From positions 124,001-188,000 of the forward strand of contig JBAJFG010000310.1 of assembly GCA_037903475.1 (NCBI GenBank): 64,000 nucleotides of DNA. The letters are read 5' to 3'. Below, one piece after another: positions 1-11,200 of this stretch. Origin of the DNA: Ancylostoma caninum (taxonomy: Eukaryota > Nematoda > Chromadorea > Rhabditida > Ancylostomatidae). A model generated the notes under the pieces. The model was not told where the DNA came from. It did not search any database and worked only from the letters and a program-made list of their open reading frames with translations. Every line of letters begins with the position of its first letter. Positions within the stretch are counted from its first letter, which is position 1. A program made the position numbers and the translations under genes.

Positions 1-533
1 ACCTGTCACCTATCAACATATTTACCCATATAGTAGAACTGTTAAGAATCTTTATTGTTAGTACCCCATTACCTCAGTAAGATTCTAAGGTACTAGAATA
101 TCATCCTATTGATAAGGCAAGTCCGAATAGTGAATGAGAAGAGTGATGTATGAGAGATTTTCACACTTTCCGGTTTCGGGGCTAAGAACTAGACCGGTTG
201 TGTGACTTCCTTGGTGCCCCCGGGTACGTGACCCTTTCATCAGTAGTTCCCAAGGAAGTTTCAAAAAGATGCAAAGTGTTAAGGATGAGCTAAACTAGCA
301 GAATCTGTTATAAATAATAGATTAGTCCAAGATAGCAGAAATGAATGAGTCCAACATCTCACTAGAGGGTGGTGATGCGTTCTGAGCTTGGCCGCAGTTA
401 CTCTGCGTGTCCCCGCACCTTTATATAGTGTTTAACTTCCCGCCTTCTATTTTGATCTAGTTGGTTCTGAGCGTGTAATCTACCTATCCAACAATAAGTA
501 TGACCACAGTTGTGTTGGTATCAGACTATTACA
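1..533 (-). other. 3' flank of the Penelope-like element
   Basis: Downstream of the retroelement stop codon in its own orientation, with no ORF. It contains a 10-bp perfect inverted repeat (ACTTCCTTGG at 205-214, CCAAGGAAGT at 250-259) and a small inner GGGT/ACCC hairpin at 222-234. On the minus strand the stem is preceded by GAAA and followed by GUC, as helix III of a hammerhead ribozyme would be, and a CTGATGA box lies in the loop at 237-243. The boxes are not in the order of a complete hammerhead. The true element end is not visible. Confidence 0.4.
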
Positions 534-3362
534 TCAACATACCCCCATATCAAGCTTATTTCTAATTTCGTGTATCAAGGGAATGCAATATGTCAATTCT
601 AACCCGTACTTTCTCAGTATGAAGCCATTATTGACAATTGTTTTGTGCAATGTTCTGATGATACTAGCTTTATCCCAATTGTTATGCAAACAAGTCAAAC
701 ATAGTTCTAAAGTTCGTTTGATAAAATCTTCCCATATGCTACAAGTTCTGTAAATCCTAATAAGTTCTGTTGAAAAAGTGTTTATAATAATCCCTCTTGG
801 TATGTTTGACGCGAAGTTAGGATATTTAATTACTCTAAAGTTATAGTCATCTGTCTTATTATAGAGTTTTGTACATATTCTACTACCTGTTATTGTCAAT
901 TCCAAGTCCAGAAATGTGGTCCTTTTAACTGATTTATTAGTTTTTTCTATGGTTAATGTTCCATCATATATTTCTTTAAGACTATCTTCAAATATTTTGG
1001 CACTACTGGAAATGTGTAAAATATCGTCTATGTATCTAAATGTGTTATTGTATAATTTTAAATGATTTATATTTTCTACTTCCATAATTTTATTCCTAAT
1101 ATACTCATATTCCATACATGCTAGTGTCAAGTCGGCTAACTGTGGACTGCATGAAGTTCCTTGCGGTATCCCCCTAACTTGTTTATAGATGTTACCTCCA
1201 TAATATATATAGCTCGAATCTAAAAGTGAGTCAATCATGTAAAATATATCTTCTTTCCTGAAGTATTTGAATTTGTTTATATTCTCTATATTTGCATAAG
1301 AGACAATATTGTTATTACTTACTTTTACAAAATTGTATTCTTTCATGCACAATAAAATAATTTTCTTTAAGTTACGTTTAACTACGTAGTGGGGTAAGCT
1401 AGTGAACAAACTAGAAAAATCGGCTGAAAATACTTCCGATTGTGTGGTAATAGCTGTAATGTCTTTTATTACACTAATGCTATTATCTATTGCCCAGAAA
1501 TGCTTCACCCCCATTCTGTGAAATATGACATTACAATAATTATAGAAATGTTTCCTAATATGAACTAGAATGCATTGCAGCTTATTTGCTAACGGTTTTA
1601 ATGCACTATATTTAGCCCCCGTAATGAACCTAAACTTAATTGGGTTTTTATGCATCTTGGGTATGCCGTATATTCTTGGTATAGTGTTGTATTTTTCCGA
1701 AGATTTAATGCCTAAGCTATTGGTTATTCTACCGTGACATAGTTTAATATCTTCCTCTGTAAAGCTAGTTAATTCGTATGTATTACCACCTTCATTTTGT
1801 TGTTCTAATTCTTTTTCTAACATCATAATATAAAGCTTTTTGCATGTAATACTGAAGTTAGATGATGCTTTGTCTACTTGTGTTATTACAAAATGTTTGT
1901 GTAAGTATTTAAGGTCCTTGCTATTGTAGTCATATTGATTTGCCAACGTGGTGTCATACAGGTCGAAGAGTTTTGGTTTAATAATCCTAAGTACATACTT
2001 AGTGATTTTTCTTTCAATTATTTCCTCCATTCTTGCATTTGTTCTCGTTATTTTAATAAGTTTCTTAGCTAATTTTTTAATTAGTGCATTAATTTCCCTA
2101 ATAACATCTGTTCTAGTAATTTTTTCAACAATTCTAAACTTAGTTCCTTTCATGAATAATTTTCTAAGTTTATCGTTTTTAATAATATTCAAATCTCCTG
2201 TGCATATGTGGTTAAGATTTGTATTGATGTACTCTTTTTGTAGAGAACATATGCATTGCGAATTTTTAATTGATTCTATTTCTGTACTGTTCAATCTTTT
2301 GAGGAATCTATTGTAATTACACAAAGTGAGAGAAATGGGAGGATTAGTTTTGTAGCTTATTCTGTATCGTATCTCTTGCAAGGCATCTTTTTCATTTACG
2401 TATTGTTTTACTAATTCTTTCAAGCTATTTTTATTTAGTATTCTACTTAGATTTAATCTACTTAAAATATTTCCTATATAGTTCATAGTTACTGTAATTA
2501 CTTCTTTCTTTTCTTCCCGTGACGATGTATTTTTCCAAAATGGTGATGCTATCAAACCGTAGATCTTGTATTTTAGTTCAAAAGAAAGGTTATGAAATTT
2601 TGGATCAAAAATTAAGTTTATCAGTCTATTAATATCAAACTGATTAAAGCTTCTGAAATATTTGTAAAGATCATTACCATTTTTACTCTCTATATTTTCT
2701 AATAAGTTACTAGTTCTATCTTTGCATTCTCTCCGTTTTTTAGATCTTCTTTTCTTTCCTCTATTTCTTTTAATTGCCAAAGAAAAATTGAAATAAGGAA
2801 GTTGTTTTTTCTCTAGTGGGTTTAATTTTTCCGATATGTTTCCGTAACCTTTAATTTGATCATTAAAACCAAAAGGGTATGCAGACATCATTAGTTTTAT
2901 CCAAAAAAGTTCTTTTTCTCTAAGCAACGTTTTAACGTTGTTCGTTACTTCCACATAATCAAGTATATCAATTTGAATATCACTAGGGTTATGTTCCGTA
3001 TTTCTGAAGTGATTGACCAAAAATGTTGAAAGTGTTTTGTTTCTACAGTTATGAAGATGTTGGCTTACCCTTGCCTTCAAAGTTTGTGTTGTTTCTCCTA
3101 TATATTGCAGTCCGCATGTATTACATGTTAACATATACACTAAATTCCTAGACTTACAATTCATGTTGTTTGCTTTATTAGTTTTAATAAAGTAGTTGGT
3201 TACGGCGCTTTTGACATAATTGCTGAATTTGATTCTATCGCATATACTACAACGACTATTATTGCATCTTTCACCTGTTTCGTTATTACTATCTTTTAGA
3301 TCAACATATATGCATCGGTTATTCTTGTATATTTTATCAAACTTGGACGACATAAAACACAT
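534..3362 (-). CDS. Penelope-like retroelement protein with N-terminal GIY-YIG (Naiad-type)
   Basis: An uninterrupted 942-residue ORF with ATG and TGA. Near residues 33-43 is a Cys-rich knuckle (CNNSRCSIC). Residues ~70-165 form a GIY-YIG endonuclease: LVYMLTCNTCGLQYIGET, then an Arg-containing helix, His residues and a later Glu. The reverse transcriptase follows, with GIPQGTSCSPQLADL at about 730 and the catalytic YIDD at about 780. Most Penelope-like elements carry GIY-YIG at the C terminus. An N-terminal position is the mark of the Naiad/Chlamys clade, to which I assign it by architecture. The protein would nick target DNA and prime reverse transcription in the nucleus. The coding strand is far more AT-rich than nearby genes. 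The absence of stops suggests a young, possibly active copy, and no second copy is seen in the window. Confidence 0.9.
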   Translation of the reverse strand: MCFMSSKFDKIYKNNRCIYVDLKDSNNETGERCNNSRCSICDRIKFSNYVKSAVTNYFIKTNKANNMNCKSRNLVYMLTCNTCGLQYIGETTQTLKARVSQHLHNCRNKTLSTFLVNHFRNTEHNPSDIQIDILDYVEVTNNVKTLLREKELFWIKLMMSAYPFGFNDQIKGYGNISEKLNPLEKKQLPYFNFSLAIKRNRGKKRRSKKRRECKDRTSNLLENIESKNGNDLYKYFRSFNQFDINRLINLIFDPKFHNLSFELKYKIYGLIASPFWKNTSSREEKKEVITVTMNYIGNILSRLNLSRILNKNSLKELVKQYVNEKDALQEIRYRISYKTNPPISLTLCNYNRFLKRLNSTEIESIKNSQCICSLQKEYINTNLNHICTGDLNIIKNDKLRKLFMKGTKFRIVEKITRTDVIREINALIKKLAKKLIKITRTNARMEEIIERKITKYVLRIIKPKLFDLYDTTLANQYDYNSKDLKYLHKHFVITQVDKASSNFSITCKKLYIMMLEKELEQQNEGGNTYELTSFTEEDIKLCHGRITNSLGIKSSEKYNTIPRIYGIPKMHKNPIKFRFITGAKYSALKPLANKLQCILVHIRKHFYNYCNVIFHRMGVKHFWAIDNSISVIKDITAITTQSEVFSADFSSLFTSLPHYVVKRNLKKIILLCMKEYNFVKVSNNNIVSYANIENINKFKYFRKEDIFYMIDSLLDSSYIYYGGNIYKQVRGIPQGTSCSPQLADLTLACMEYEYIRNKIMEVENINHLKLYNNTFRYIDDILHISSSAKIFEDSLKEIYDGTLTIEKTNKSVKRTTFLDLELTITGSRICTKLYNKTDDYNFRVIKYPNFASNIPRGIIINTFSTELIRIYRTCSIWEDFIKRTLELCLTCLHNNWDKASIIRTLHKTIVNNGFILRKYGLELTYCIPLIHEIRNKLDMGVC

Positions 3363-3691
3363 ATTGCTGTTTATAACTGGGTTGATTGTGGTGGACCTAT
3401 TTCCATTGAGTCAGAGGCGGTCCTTCCGTGACTCTTATGCATATGTGACGTTGCCCATGTAATTACGGCTACTACCCACGGTTAATCATACCTATGGGAA
3501 TGAGACTGCCATGCTTCCAATGATGTTATTGTTCAGGAGTAAATGCATTGTCCAGGAGTAAATACATTTGCAGAATCCCGCCCAAGACAGTAGTAATTTG
3601 GCTGAACTGCTATTTCGACTCAGGGCGGAGCCAACTATTCCCAAGAGTGCCTTCGTTGCTTGTGCAGGAAACATTGAAAGATTACTAGTCC

Positions 3692-3898
3692 TATATAGCT
3701 CTCAGAGGGCGCCTGATCCGACTTTGTCTTCAATTACGACTTTGCCCGCAGAATGCGTCTGGAAGGATATTTTAGCGAATGGCAGTAGGGAAACATAAGA
3801 ATGCAAGGAATCACACCATATACAAATCAAAAAAGTGCAAAAATAGCTCAGTTAGCCGAAAAATGATGAGGTCGTTGCGCCCTCTGTGATCTAATATA
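3692..3898. mobile_element. MITE with CAGAGGGCGC ends, copy 1
   Basis: About 207 bp bounded by imperfect inverted ends: TATAGCTCTCAGAGGGCGC on the left and GCGCCCTCTGTGATCTAATA on the right. A second copy lies inverted at about 8257-8480, with matching interior blocks such as GCAGAATGCGTCTGGAAGGAT and AAAAAGTGCAAAAA. No coding capacity. The superfamily is unknown because the target duplication is unclear. The 3363-3691 stretch before it holds nothing I can support. Confidence 0.6.
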
Positions 3899-4010
3899 CT
3901 GTGCATGTTTTAAGTTGTGGTATTACACTAGCTTCTACAAAAAAGTTACTTCACAACTGATTAGTCTCACTGAAAACGGAAGACATCAGACATCACTTCT
4001 GCTCGAAATA

Positions 4011-4186
4011 CAGGGAACTCCAAACGGCCGCGTGCAAGGGGCGGGACCGCGGCGCGGCGTGGCACTCGGGTTGTCTGCTGCTGGCAGAAGTAGACAACTA
4101 GAGCCACATGCACAGCCTCTGTGTCTCTCCCCAAGAGAGTCGCGCCGCGGTCCCACCCCTTGCACACGGTCGTTTGGAGTTCCTTG
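4011..4186. mobile_element. foldback MITE with GGAACTCC ends, copy 1
   Basis: About 176 bp with long inverted arms: 4011-4056 pairs with 4141-4186 (GGAACTCCAAACG against CGTTTGGAGTTCC), followed inward by GC-rich blocks containing CCGCGGCGCG. An inner hairpin pairs GTTGTCT at 4070-4076 with AGACAAC at 4092-4098. Related copies lie at 56635-56783 and 63134-63329. The ORFs here are palindrome artefacts. Confidence 0.75.
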
Positions 4187-5243
4187 TTCTATTTGAAAAT
4201 TCTCCACCTGCTCGCATGCATTTATAAGGAAGATCAAATGTTTATTGCTTCGCTTTACATGCATCAACTCAAACCATTTACATATCTAAGCTGCTTCCTT
4301 TATGGAGACCTAGTTTCGGTTGAATCAACCAGAAAATGTGGCTGCGTCTACAGATGAGATACGGCATAATACAGAAAACCAAATATTTTATTGCGAGATT
4401 ATTTATTATCTATTAACATTGAACACTCCTGGGGCAACCGGTGACGAACTTTTCGTGAGGTAGGCGCACAACGAGTGGATCGCTGGTCACAACCACTTCT
4501 TCTTCTACGTCATCGAGCTGGAAATGCTGTTCAGAATCGTATTGGATGTCTCTTATAATGTTTTAACAACGAGACACCCGGAAGGTCATACCAGTGAACT
4601 CCTTGTGTGGAAATTACCTTAATTTTCTTTAAAAAAGTCAATAACCAACTTCCATATCGAATAAACAGCAACCACGCTTACCGAAGTGCTCTCGACTATT
4701 TCTTCTATGGTTGCAGTCGCAAAAATTGTGCGAGGGGTAGTTGTGTGAAGTTGAGTTGTTGTAGTACTGAGAACATGGCTGCAAATGACACAGAGATTAG
4801 AGAGCTTTCGTTGCACACCTCGTCGCTATTAGCCGAACAAAAAAGATTGGACTGAAATTGTTCACTAATTCATTTATCCAAATATTTTTCGGTACCAAAT
4901 ATACGCGGCAGGATCCCCCCCCCCCGCCTCCCCCTGCACAGTGCCGATCACTGGTGAGACCGAAATGTCAAGAAGTGGCGCCTTGTGAGGGAAAAAGGGG
5001 CCATGCTACATTTCTCCACGATTGGAGCGTTTTCTCTGTGAAAACTCGCCTCTTGTTCATGCATAACAACACTATATTACTCATGTTTGAATGGGAAAGT
5101 AGGACGAATCGGCACTGAAATTCGGGAAGGGTGAGTGGACGCGCCAATCGACGAGCAGTAGCCCAGCCTATTTTCTCCTACAATGTGTTGCACTCGGAAT
5201 TTTAGGTTACGTTCCCTGACGTGCGACGGTGCATTCTACAAGG
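4187..5243. other. intergenic stretch, no supported gene
   Basis: I see no supported gene. A short plus-strand reading frame from the ATG at 4774 encodes about 27 residues (MAANDTEIRELSLH...) and could be a stray exon or a retroelement relic. There is a poly-C run near 4915-4925. Confidence 0.3.
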
Positions 5244-8200
5244 TTATAGACTAACAAATTTAGGTGTTTTTCTAGCCCACTGTTTTTGTTCGGCTACAAG
5301 CGACCTCAATGAATCATTTGAATCGTCCAACCTTGTTTGCTGAGTGCTTCGTGTCGTTTCTTCCAAACGAGGTTGTTCAATTGGAACTGTCGTGGATAAC
5401 CGCTTTTCTGCAGACGATTTTGTGGAGGAAGGCGGTTCGCTCAGGATATTCTTGCTGTTTTGTGTCTGCTTCACGAATCCCTTCACTTGCTTCATGACGA
5501 GATTACTCGCATGGGGACCGCTTCTTAAAGACGCCGTTACGAGAACTGGTCTTTCTTGATTTGGCTTTTGGTGTATTTCGACGGGAAAACTCCCGCTCTG
5601 CGAAATGTTTTCTGCAGTGATAAGAGCCGTAGACTGCGCTGCACCAGCACGAAGTTGCAGGGCCTAAAATTAGAGCAGTTATGAGGCCTAAAGCCGTGGA
5701 TCACTTGCAATGCTCGGTGATACTCGTGAGTGTTGGGACATTAGAGTAGTACTAAGTTGGCAAGAAAAAATTTCGTAGAACTCTCTAGAATTCCTCGCTG
5801 AAAAAAACCGGTCAAATGAGTATGACCTATAGGTAATTTGAATTCGTTCCTGAGGCTACTCATCGGAACTCATATAAAGCCATTGGTGACGCTGCTGTTC
5901 TAACCATGCTTAAGTTGGCAAAAGTTCATTTCGAGCCACTATAGCTTTTAATTCGTAGGCGTCTAACACCACTGAAACACTAAAATCATAGACCAAAAAG
6001 GATCTGTCCAAACCCCCCCCCTCCTTCATTTGCTTGCAGGAGCCGTTGGGTGAAGCGTTCTTTTCCTGCAGTCTCTCGATCGCCTCCTGATTCAACCAAT
6101 GTATTGTATTTCGTACAATGCTCGATGATGGCGTTATAGCGCCGAAAGCGTGCCTGATAAAGTGGCTAACATTGAAGTCTCGACAACTATGAACTACTTA
6201 TAGGAGATATGAGGCTTCGCGACGGGCGAATACTGCAAAAAGGATTTTGTTCGATATTACCCACCTGCTTGAAACGATCCCTCGCATGGTCTGTCCTCAC
6301 AATAGCGACACTCTTTGAGTTCAATGTAACATCTACACCACCAGCTGGGAAGAGAGGTGCAATCGAGGACACTCTAAAGGAAAACCTTTTCTGATTTTCA
6401 GTGTAATCTTAAAGGTTTCAGTATCTAGAAAGTTTGTTTTGTCCTAAATTACAGCATAACTCATAAACGGGAAGGTGCAGAATCAATGGGTAAATCTACT
6501 CCGATAACTGTGCAGGACGAACGCAGACCAAACAGCGTAATGGTTCGAGTAGAAACCCTAGCAGCGACGATTGTCAGTTGCTGCCATCCTTCCGTTGATT
6601 GCTGCCGTCCCTCAGCAATTGCTGCTAAAGGGCTGACAGCTTGAGCAGCAATCGCGGAGAGAATGGCAGCAACTGGTAACCGTTGCTGCTGGAGTTTCTA
6701 CTCGAACCATACTGATAACCGTTCGGGCTGCGTTCGTGCTGCACAGTTATCAGAGTAAGAGCAAACTAGAAGCACTCACCTTCTAATCGGTGTTATAGAG
6801 AAGGTGGATGTCTCGGATTGTGAAGGAGACGTCACTTCTGGAAGAGAAATGTGTATTTCCAAAGGACTTCTCATGAGTTGCGGAGAATTCGACGGTAACA
6901 CTTATGTTGTAGTGGTTTTCACCTTTCATCATCTTCATCGTTGCCGGCCCGGGATCTGGCAGTAACGCCTCCACATCGTCATCATAGGCAGCAGAATCGT
7001 CCTAAGAACAGGAAGACATCAAGACCCAAAGTCCCATGGACTAAAATTAGGGCTCCTCGAATGCGTTAAGACACTCACGTACTCTCTTGTAAACGGCTCA
7101 ACATGCGTCGGAAAGGTGACATCGTCGGATTCAGAAATGGCTCTCTTGGAGCGGCACTGTGGTGGCTACAAAAACGAAATTTTTTGGATTTTCCTGAATC
7201 CTCACAGCAATTTGAGGGTGTAAGTGAAAACACTCACGAGTGATGAATGGCAGTGGACATTTCCTTCGTTACAAAGCCTCAAGCGGCACGAAAACCTGAC
7301 AAGCGGAGCGTCGGTAAAGCGAACGGCTCTTCCTGAAGCTGTTACGGTGCCGTCAGGAGAGTAGGTCAGCTCGGTTATGACTGATTTCTCGACAATGCAT
7401 CTGGAAAGGTGTATTTCTAAGGAAATTCTTCAAATTCTTCTCCTCTGCAAAAATGGGCTTCCGCTTGTAATGCCTCGTGTATAGTCCGCGCGCGTAACAG
7501 TGGTTTCCTTGCATATCGATTGTGGGAGCGCGTTCATCGCTGACTTCGACCCCCGACTGATTCGCATCAAAACCAGGAGCGAACGAATGCAGCGAACGGA
7601 ATCGCTATACCCACGAAAAGTATAGCCTTACCTTATGTGGAATAGAGTAGCCCTCAAAAATTGTCAGAAAAATTTCCATTTTTTGTTATTCTGCTGAATC
7701 ATAGCCTACATTGAAATATCAGGGAAAATCAGAGCTTACCCATTGCTGTCCACAACGAGTTCACCGCGATGAGTGACGGGATCGACAATGAAGCAGGAAT
7801 GAACGACGAATTTTCCATGTGCTAAAAAAATTTTCCAGAAAGTTCACAATTTTCCGGAAAATGACTATCCATAGCTTGTTATAGGTGCTAGACCTTGCGT
7901 GGAGTATACGCCCCCCCCCCTCACATTTCTGCCCAAAAACGATATGTATCGCTGCCAGCGTCGCCGGCGATGGAGGCGCAAGGTGCTATACTCCAAGTGA
8001 AACATAGTTGCAGCCCGTTTCCCCAGCATAAAGCTCACCTAGATCGCAGCTCCATCTGTGCCGTAGTAGTGTTCCAACAGAAATTCCATTAGAGGAGCAT
8101 TGTTCAAGTTGCGGTGCAACCAGATATGTACAGGTCATTCTGTTCAAAGAGTTCAGTGAAGTCTCGCTGAGGCTGAAAAACTGAGTAGAAACGGAGGCGC

Positions 8201-11200
8201 AGTCGACTTTTCAGGATGAGCAAGATTATGTGGCGTGCTGCTCAACTTGCTTACAGTCTATCTGTATGTAGTTCACAGAGGGCTCCTGGTCTGACTTTGG
8301 GCGACCTCAGCACTGATCTATTTTTTGCACTTTTTTGATATGTATGTGGTGTGATTCCTTCCATTCATATGCTTCCCAACTGACATTCGCTAAAAAATCC
8401 TTCCAGACGCATTCTGCGGGCGAAGTCGTAATTGCAGACAAAGTTCCATCAGGCGCCCTCTCTGAGCTAATAGACTATATATGTATACAGTCCTTCTCAA
8501 AAAATACTTGCCTCACGTTTCACCGCCCATCTGCTAAGCCGCGGCCGCATCACCTATGCATTATCATACGTGGCGTGACATAGCTAAGCTGACGGGCGGT
8601 TCAGCGTGAGGCAAGGATTTTTGAGATTTTTTTTATCATTCGTTATTTTTATTTTGTGTAACATTCTATTCTGCCAGCGTTCATTTTCAGCTTTTAGGTG
8701 TAAGTGGTAGAAGCTTAATCCACCTACTTGCTCGTTCTAAGTTATTTCACCTGAAGGGCCCTAGATACCTTATCATTTACATCGTGCGGTGCTAGAACCT
8801 GGTCTTTTTTTATCACTCAGCTGTCTTCTTGACCTTCTTTCTCGGTCATCTCATCGCTACTGAGCTCTCATCTGTTTTTTTTTTTAATTACTGGTTTCTA
8901 AATCTATTACCAGTTCTAGTTTTAGAGTCTTACCTGTACTTTTGCTCTTTGGGTTAAGCCTTTTTTGTTCTTCCAAAATCTGTTTTGTATGACACACCCT
9001 AGGGCGGAAAAGGATACATATTCATCAGAAGGTCGGTCAAGATGTAACTCCAAGGTTCACCCTATGTCTTTCTGGACAGCTCGCCCCATCTACAAGAGGC
9101 TTCAGTGCTTAGGACGCGCCCATCGCCACGGCATCATCTGCGCTTAGCACTCTGATTGTCTGCGCCTCCACACACTTCACTGATATCATCGTTCTCGTTC
9201 TCGATCGATACTAAGTACGGATCTCGGCCAAAGGGGCCTCTTTACGAGTCATGTGACAATGAACAATTAAATATGTAGGATTGAGATTCGCACCATGGGA
9301 AAACCTCTCACTAAGCCTTACCTAGTGCCGACCGCATCCTGGACGAGCGTGGTGACTCCCTCTGCCCTTCGTGGACTTTTCGCTTTCTTGCGCTTATCGA
9401 CGTGGAAACAACGTATCTCAAAAGAGTGGTCATTGATAGTGGCGAAACGTCGGTCGAATTGCAGGACAGCTCGTGAGGTGACCATGAAACCGCGTGAGTT
9501 CGCCTGAATTTAAAGAATGACCTCAGTTCACTCGGAAATTTGGTGAGTTCTGTACCTCATGCGACTTCACCAATCCACATTTCCCGTGCGATGCTCTGAT
9601 GCGCACATCGTATCGAGCATGTTGTGGATCTGGACGTGAACTGTCATCTGTCGAGGAGCATCCTGGCTCTCCGTGGAAGCCTTCGAAGAAGAGTCGTCCC
9701 TAGAAGAGATTGAGGATCTTAATAAATAGGAATCTCAGAAATTTGGTCCTGGATCGCACCTTAAGTTTGTGGTTGGTCGAGACTTCCACCTGGATGAAAT
9801 CTGGCCCACAGGTGATCTGTGCTCCATCAGATCCTAGAAATCTGTATTTCATCCTCATTATCATGCCTTTCTCTCCTCAACGGGCCAAAACAAACAAACA
9901 AATAGAAATGAGCAAATGTTTTTCTAACCGACCCTATAAGTAGAGCTAACGCCTCACCTCTAGCATATTCACAATGTTCTCCTTGTGACAAATTCTTGAA
10001 ACCGGCCACAAAATTCTCGAGGGAGATATTTCTGTGAAGATCCTGAAAGAGTTGCTTGAGTTCTTGTCCTATTCCGCTAGTAGCGATGCTCTCATTCAAC
10101 CTGGAATGCCAATTCGTCTTTCCCGCTGATCCTTACGATTTCGTCGCGGTTGATGTGTTCGCCGATGCCCAGTGTGAGGATAGTAACACCTTGAAACTAG
10201 GTAGATACGAAATCTTAGATTATTTCTCATGAATTCTGTGGAAAAGGGAGAATTTCAGCGCTGGAGTAACCCGGACAACTGCTCCAATTAGTGGAACCTA
10301 CCAGCTGCTCGCAGAGCCTCTGCCGCTGGGAGAGGGTTGTCGTGAGAGTGACCGTCAGTAACGACCACGGCCACCTGAAACACACAATTTTGTGAATATT
10401 TCCCTTTTTAAAACATAAATTTGTGGGGAGTAGATTTCCCAGTGAGTGACGAACATGTGGTCGAAAAATTTGTCAGGAAAACCGCGGATCTACTTAACCA
10501 TAACCACATTTATCGGTTAACCTGAGAAACATCCTGCTCCTCTGAGTGCTTGGCTTTCTGGAATAGCTCCAATGCTTTGAGCATTGCCTTTCCAGTCTTA
10601 GTGGTGCCCGACATGTGACGGATACGTCGAAGAGAATTGAGCAGATCATCGAGGCTCTGAAGTGGAAATTTAATGCATCTTTCTACTTCTAATTCAGTAG
10701 GCCGCAAATATTTTAGGGCTCAAAGACAGAAGTGAATCAGGAATGCATGCACCTCTCCAAGTGTACCCGGAAAACCACTCGGAATTTTTGTTGAACGTCA
10801 TCTCGAACTGCAGTCCCCAAACCTCTCTCTACCTCTTCTACCCTCCCACCACCACAGAAATTAAGGCAGGCCTCGAATGTAACAAGATGAAAAGTTCAGA
10901 CCGGGTAGCAAACGGTCTTACAGTAATCTCCAAGCGTAATGATTCCATACCGCTCTCTGCAAGGGAGAAATCGGTGGCTCGACTTTAATAGGCCCTGGGT
11001 GGTAGTAAATCTCCTGGAACGGCGACGAACTGTCAGCTCTGGTTTGCAACCATGAACTAGCTAGGAGCTAACTGACAACTGTGGTTTTTGAATGATGAGG
11101 CTCTTGCAAAACCTTCAGACCCTTAGAGGTTTTGAACTTTCACAGATGAGATGCCCACTGTCCTTGGAGTATGCTGACATACCTCTGAAACATGGATTCG

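Larger units (their letters stand above)
7822..9957. other. large intron 7 of the CUT-6-like gene
   Basis: About 2.1 kb separating the vWA exons from the ZP-C exons, phase 1 on both sides. It holds two repeats (8257-8480, 8489-8625). A plus-strand stretch at 9520-9701 reads Cys-rich sequence (EFCTSCDFTNPHF, then RACCGSG) before a TAG and could be a retroelement remnant. The segment 9010-9220 resembles 45050-45160 (shared CTGATTGTCTGCGC). No ZP-N-coding exon was recognised. Confidence 0.4.

Noticed and set aside
172..262. Complete hammerhead ribozyme
   Set aside because: The CTGATGA box is in the loop of helix III and no helix II or second GAAA fits. Only half the core matches.
9827..10189. 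Apparent frameshift in the vWA exon near 10100
   Set aside because: The frame hits a TGA just after CAG|GT, but a 58-nt intron (GTTGAA to CTCTTTCAG) restores the frame to the next exon, so no mutation is needed.
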